From IMG/VR virus record IMGVR_UViG_3300046373_000093, positions 1 to 54,793 of that record: 54,793 bases of DNA; one strand, given 5' to 3'. The translations under genes were made by a program, and so were the position numbers. The notes under the pieces were generated by a model. That model did not search any database. It was not told the origin of the DNA and saw nothing but the letters and a program-made list of their open reading frames with translations. Positions within the stretch are counted from its first letter, which is position 1; each line of letters opens with the position of its first letter. This DNA is from a virus. Shown piece after piece: positions 53,056-54,793 of this stretch.

Positions 53056-53637
53056 ATGGGATGCGACATTCACCTTTACAAAGAAAAACTCGTCGATGGC
53101 AAATGGGTCACAGCTGACGAGTGGAGGTCCTACGACTACGGCGATGACGACAAGGGCATCGAAGTGCCGTACGAGAAGCGCTTTACCGTCCGGAACTATC
53201 AACTCTTCGGCTTGCTTTCCAAGGGCGTGCGTTCCGAGCATCCGTTTTCCTTCGAGCCTCGCGGCCTGCCCTTCAATCCCTGCGCCGAAATCGCGCAGGA
53301 ATCTGAGGGCTGGGGCGTCGACGGGCACGGTCACAGCTATCTGTATCTGCACGAACTGAAGGACATGGCTGTGCGCCTGGAAACTGCGACCATCCGCGTC
53401 AGCGGAATGAAGGACAAAGCCAGCCTCGAAGCGCTTCGCGCATCCATCGCTACCGGCGCCCCGGATTGGGACCTGTTGTTCCCGTATTGCGGGTCTACCA
53501 ATAATTCAAGCTATGTCGATTTTGAGCAGGACGTTCCGGCCTCGTTCTACATCGGCGCTGGACTCAAGGAAATTATCGAAGGCTTCAACGGCGTGGATGG
53601 CGACAACCACCGCATCGTTTTTTTCTTCGACAACTAA
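53056..53637 (+). CDS. Conserved-looking MGCDIH-type phage protein, 193 aa
   Basis: It opens MGCDIHLYKEKLVDGKW and later has VRNYQLFGLLSKGVR, RGLPFNP and WGVDGHGHSYLYLHEL. This pattern is of a phage protein family I remember but whose function is not known. His/Cys/Asp residues cluster near both ends and could bind a metal. It has TGGAGAACAAAG before the ATG. Confidence 0.75.
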   Translation: MGCDIHLYKEKLVDGKWVTADEWRSYDYGDDDKGIEVPYEKRFTVRNYQLFGLLSKGVRSEHPFSFEPRGLPFNPCAEIAQESEGWGVDGHGHSYLYLHELKDMAVRLETATIRVSGMKDKASLEALRASIATGAPDWDLLFPYCGSTNNSSYVDFEQDVPASFYIGAGLKEIIEGFNGVDGDNHRIVFFFDN

Positions 53638-53675
53638 ACGCCGCGCCTACCACGGTGGGCGCCCTGGAGCAAACG

Positions 53676-53885
53676 ATGAGTACCACAACCAACAACCCAC
53701 TGGCCCGCCTGCTGATCGAGGCGCAGCAGATCCTGGTGCCGGCCACCCAGCCGCGGGCGAACAAGGCGATCGCCATCGAGCGCCTGGCGGCCCTGCTGTG
53801 CACGCCGGCGGCTCACCTCGATCTGCTGAACGCCGGCGCCTTCGATGGCCTGCAGCGCGGTGCGGCGGCCCCTTCGGAATCTTGA
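53676..53885 (+). CDS. Small helical early protein, 69 aa
   Basis: The start at 53676 is preferred for the CTGGAGC upstream; the frame opens at 53655. The sequence is a series of Leu/Ala helices (LARLLIEAQQILVPATQPRANKAIAIERLAALL). No family is known. Confidence 0.6.
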   Translation: MSTTTNNPLARLLIEAQQILVPATQPRANKAIAIERLAALLCTPAAHLDLLNAGAFDGLQRGAAAPSES

Positions 53886-53895
53886 GGAGCGAGCG

Positions 53896-54162
53896 ATGAA
53901 CAAGAAGTATCTGCGCGATGCAGTCGCGATGGCAATTGGGATGGCCAACCATGAGGACGCGAAGGTTGATCGCGTACGCGGAGACCTCGATTACAAGATC
54001 ACAGATCGTCGTATGCGCGCCTTCCTCTCTTATCTCGCCGGCGGCCTCGTATCCGAATGCCCCGAGGCAAACGATCTGATCATGAATTTTCTCGATCAGG
54101 TCAACTGGGACAAAAACCCGCTGCTCGACGCAGCAGACAGCAACAAGGATAAGCCGCAATGA
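53896..54162 (+). CDS. Hypothetical early phage protein, 88 aa
   Basis: GAGGAGCGAGCG precedes the ATG at 53896. The protein is mostly helical (KKYLRDAVAMAIGMANHEDAK, RRMRAFLSYLAGGLV). It ends in an ATGA overlap with the next gene. No assignment. Confidence 0.65.
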   Translation: MNKKYLRDAVAMAIGMANHEDAKVDRVRGDLDYKITDRRMRAFLSYLAGGLVSECPEANDLIMNFLDQVNWDKNPLLDAADSNKDKPQ

Positions 54163-54599
54163 GCACCCAGACCGAATGGCCCGAGCAGTACCTACGCGAG
54201 TGCGTCGCCGACGAGATCACCCTCGCCTTCCTGCACCCGCAGTTCCGCCGCCGGTTCGGCGCGCCGGCCGCACTGTCGCAGTCGGCCCCGATCGTGCCAG
54301 TAGCCCGCCGCGGTACCGCCATGATCAGCGCGGGCATGGCTCGGCTGAACTTCTCGACGTCGCAGTCGGAAAGCCCTCCGTGCTGGCGGCGCAACTGGGA
54401 AGCCGCTGGCGACCTGAGCCTCGAGCTTGGCCTGGCCGTCATCCATGACCCGGAAGAAGGCACCGTGTCAGCCGGCACCGGCAACCGCCGGCGCAACGTC
54501 ACCGAACGCTACGGGGATCACCCGAGCAAGGCTGCGGCTACCTGGGCTGCGATCGTGCGCTCTGCGATCCAAGAGCTCGAAGCGCGGGCGGGGCAGTAA
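54159..54599 (+). CDS. Hypothetical early phage protein, 146 aa
   Basis: ATGA-coupled to the gene before. It has an Arg-rich section near residue 30 (HPQFRRRFGA), a Cys-Trp-Arg-Arg turn and a C-terminal helix (AAATWAAIVRSAIQELEAR). Nothing familiar. Confidence 0.6.
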   Translation: MSTQTEWPEQYLRECVADEITLAFLHPQFRRRFGAPAALSQSAPIVPVARRGTAMISAGMARLNFSTSQSESPPCWRRNWEAAGDLSLELGLAVIHDPEEGTVSAGTGNRRRNVTERYGDHPSKAAATWAAIVRSAIQELEARAGQ

Positions 54600-54601
54600 T
54601 C

Positions 54602-54793
54602 ATGACCGCCAAGCACCTCCTCGAAGGCGTAATGCAAACGATTAAGGCTCGGAGCCACTACCGCCTCTCGATCCTCCTGGGCCTTAATGCCGCCACGATC
54701 TCACGCCTGGGCGCCGGCAAGGTCACCGGGATGCGCATCGAGACGCTCGACCACATTCAGCGCAAGACGGACATTCCAATCGAGACGCTTTTC
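54602..54793 (+). CDS. HTH early regulator, runs off the right end (continues at base 1)
   Basis: The visible 64 residues hold an HTH of the XRE kind (MQTIKARSHYRLSILLGLNAATISRLGAGKVTGMRIETLDHI), with the turn at ALLGLN-like LLGLNAATIS. The frame is open at the last base. If the ends of the window are joined it reads on for 18 codons and stops at 57, giving 82 residues. Its start is 2 bases after the preceding stop. Confidence 0.7.
   Translation, partial: MTAKHLLEGVMQTIKARSHYRLSILLGLNAATISRLGAGKVTGMRIETLDHIQRKTDIPIETLF

Noticed and set aside
1-54793. CRISPR arrays, insertion sequences or transposases
   Set aside because: No regularly spaced repeats and no transposase-like genes were seen on either strand.

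Overview
The window reads as one complete temperate siphophage genome of about 54.8 kb, opened at an arbitrary point in an early operon. It is probably from a betaproteobacterial host (Burkholderiales, perhaps Oxalobacteraceae such as Massilia). Three observations support a circular map. An open frame starting at 54602 runs off the right end and, if the ends are joined, continues in frame for 18 codons from base 1 and stops in a TGA that overlaps the ATG at 54 as ATGA. The attachment region at 4196-4440 has integrase arm-type repeats on both sides of a tRNA-Arg 3' half, which is the architecture of attP rather than attL or attR. Head, tail, lysis, replication and switch functions are all present. 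The host guess rests on high GC, DUF4214 repeats in the tape measure, CTGT-N8-ACAG LexA boxes and gene types common in Burkholderiales phages; it is an inference.

Layout. A rightward early operon starts at a promoter at 52785-52813, runs through the window end and bases 1-4196, and ends with an excisionase-like gene and the integrase. Next comes attP, then a leftward leaderless gene under a LexA box (4432-4743), then a rightward pair resembling a Tai/Rap1a immunity protein and a Tae4 amidase (4856-5664). The leftward late operon occupies 35075 down to 5898: HNH nuclease, small and large terminase, portal, protease, HK97-type capsid, a cassette of fibre-like and enzymatic proteins (glycoside hydrolase, Ig-like protein, SGNH hydrolase), head-tail connectors, tail tube, frameshifted tail assembly chaperone, a 1764-residue tape measure, two tail-tip or fibre proteins, holins, endolysin, Rz/Rz1 and a metallophosphoesterase. 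Rho-independent terminators bracket the capsid and major tail genes.

Between 35.1 and 35.5 kb lies a highly structured non-coding stretch in front of the late genes. The leftward early operon (48341 down to 35775) holds a Cro-like protein, a YdaT-like regulator, many small winged-helix and zinc proteins, a PAPS-reductase-like ATPase, a Gp37/Gp68-like protein, a Ref-like nuclease, a Rha/KilAC antirepressor, replication-initiation genes, a RuvC-like resolvase, a candidate cyclic-nucleotide sponge of the Acb2/Tad1 type, and a late-regulator candidate.

The lysis-lysogeny switch is legible: divergent cro-like and cI-like genes at 48.3-48.4 kb and a second operator region at 52.8 kb share a 23-base exact inverted repeat and four copies of a CAC-N4-GTG operator. 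The repressor has no visible autoproteolytic domain, while two small genes carry perfect LexA boxes and appear to be leaderless, which suggests SOS induction through a dedicated anti-repressor. A lower-GC cargo block between the repressor and the early promoter (49.5-52.4 kb) encodes an Arc-like protein, an exported protein and a proteasome-like Ntn hydrolase candidate.

All homology statements come from reading translated sequence and from memory of families; no search was run.
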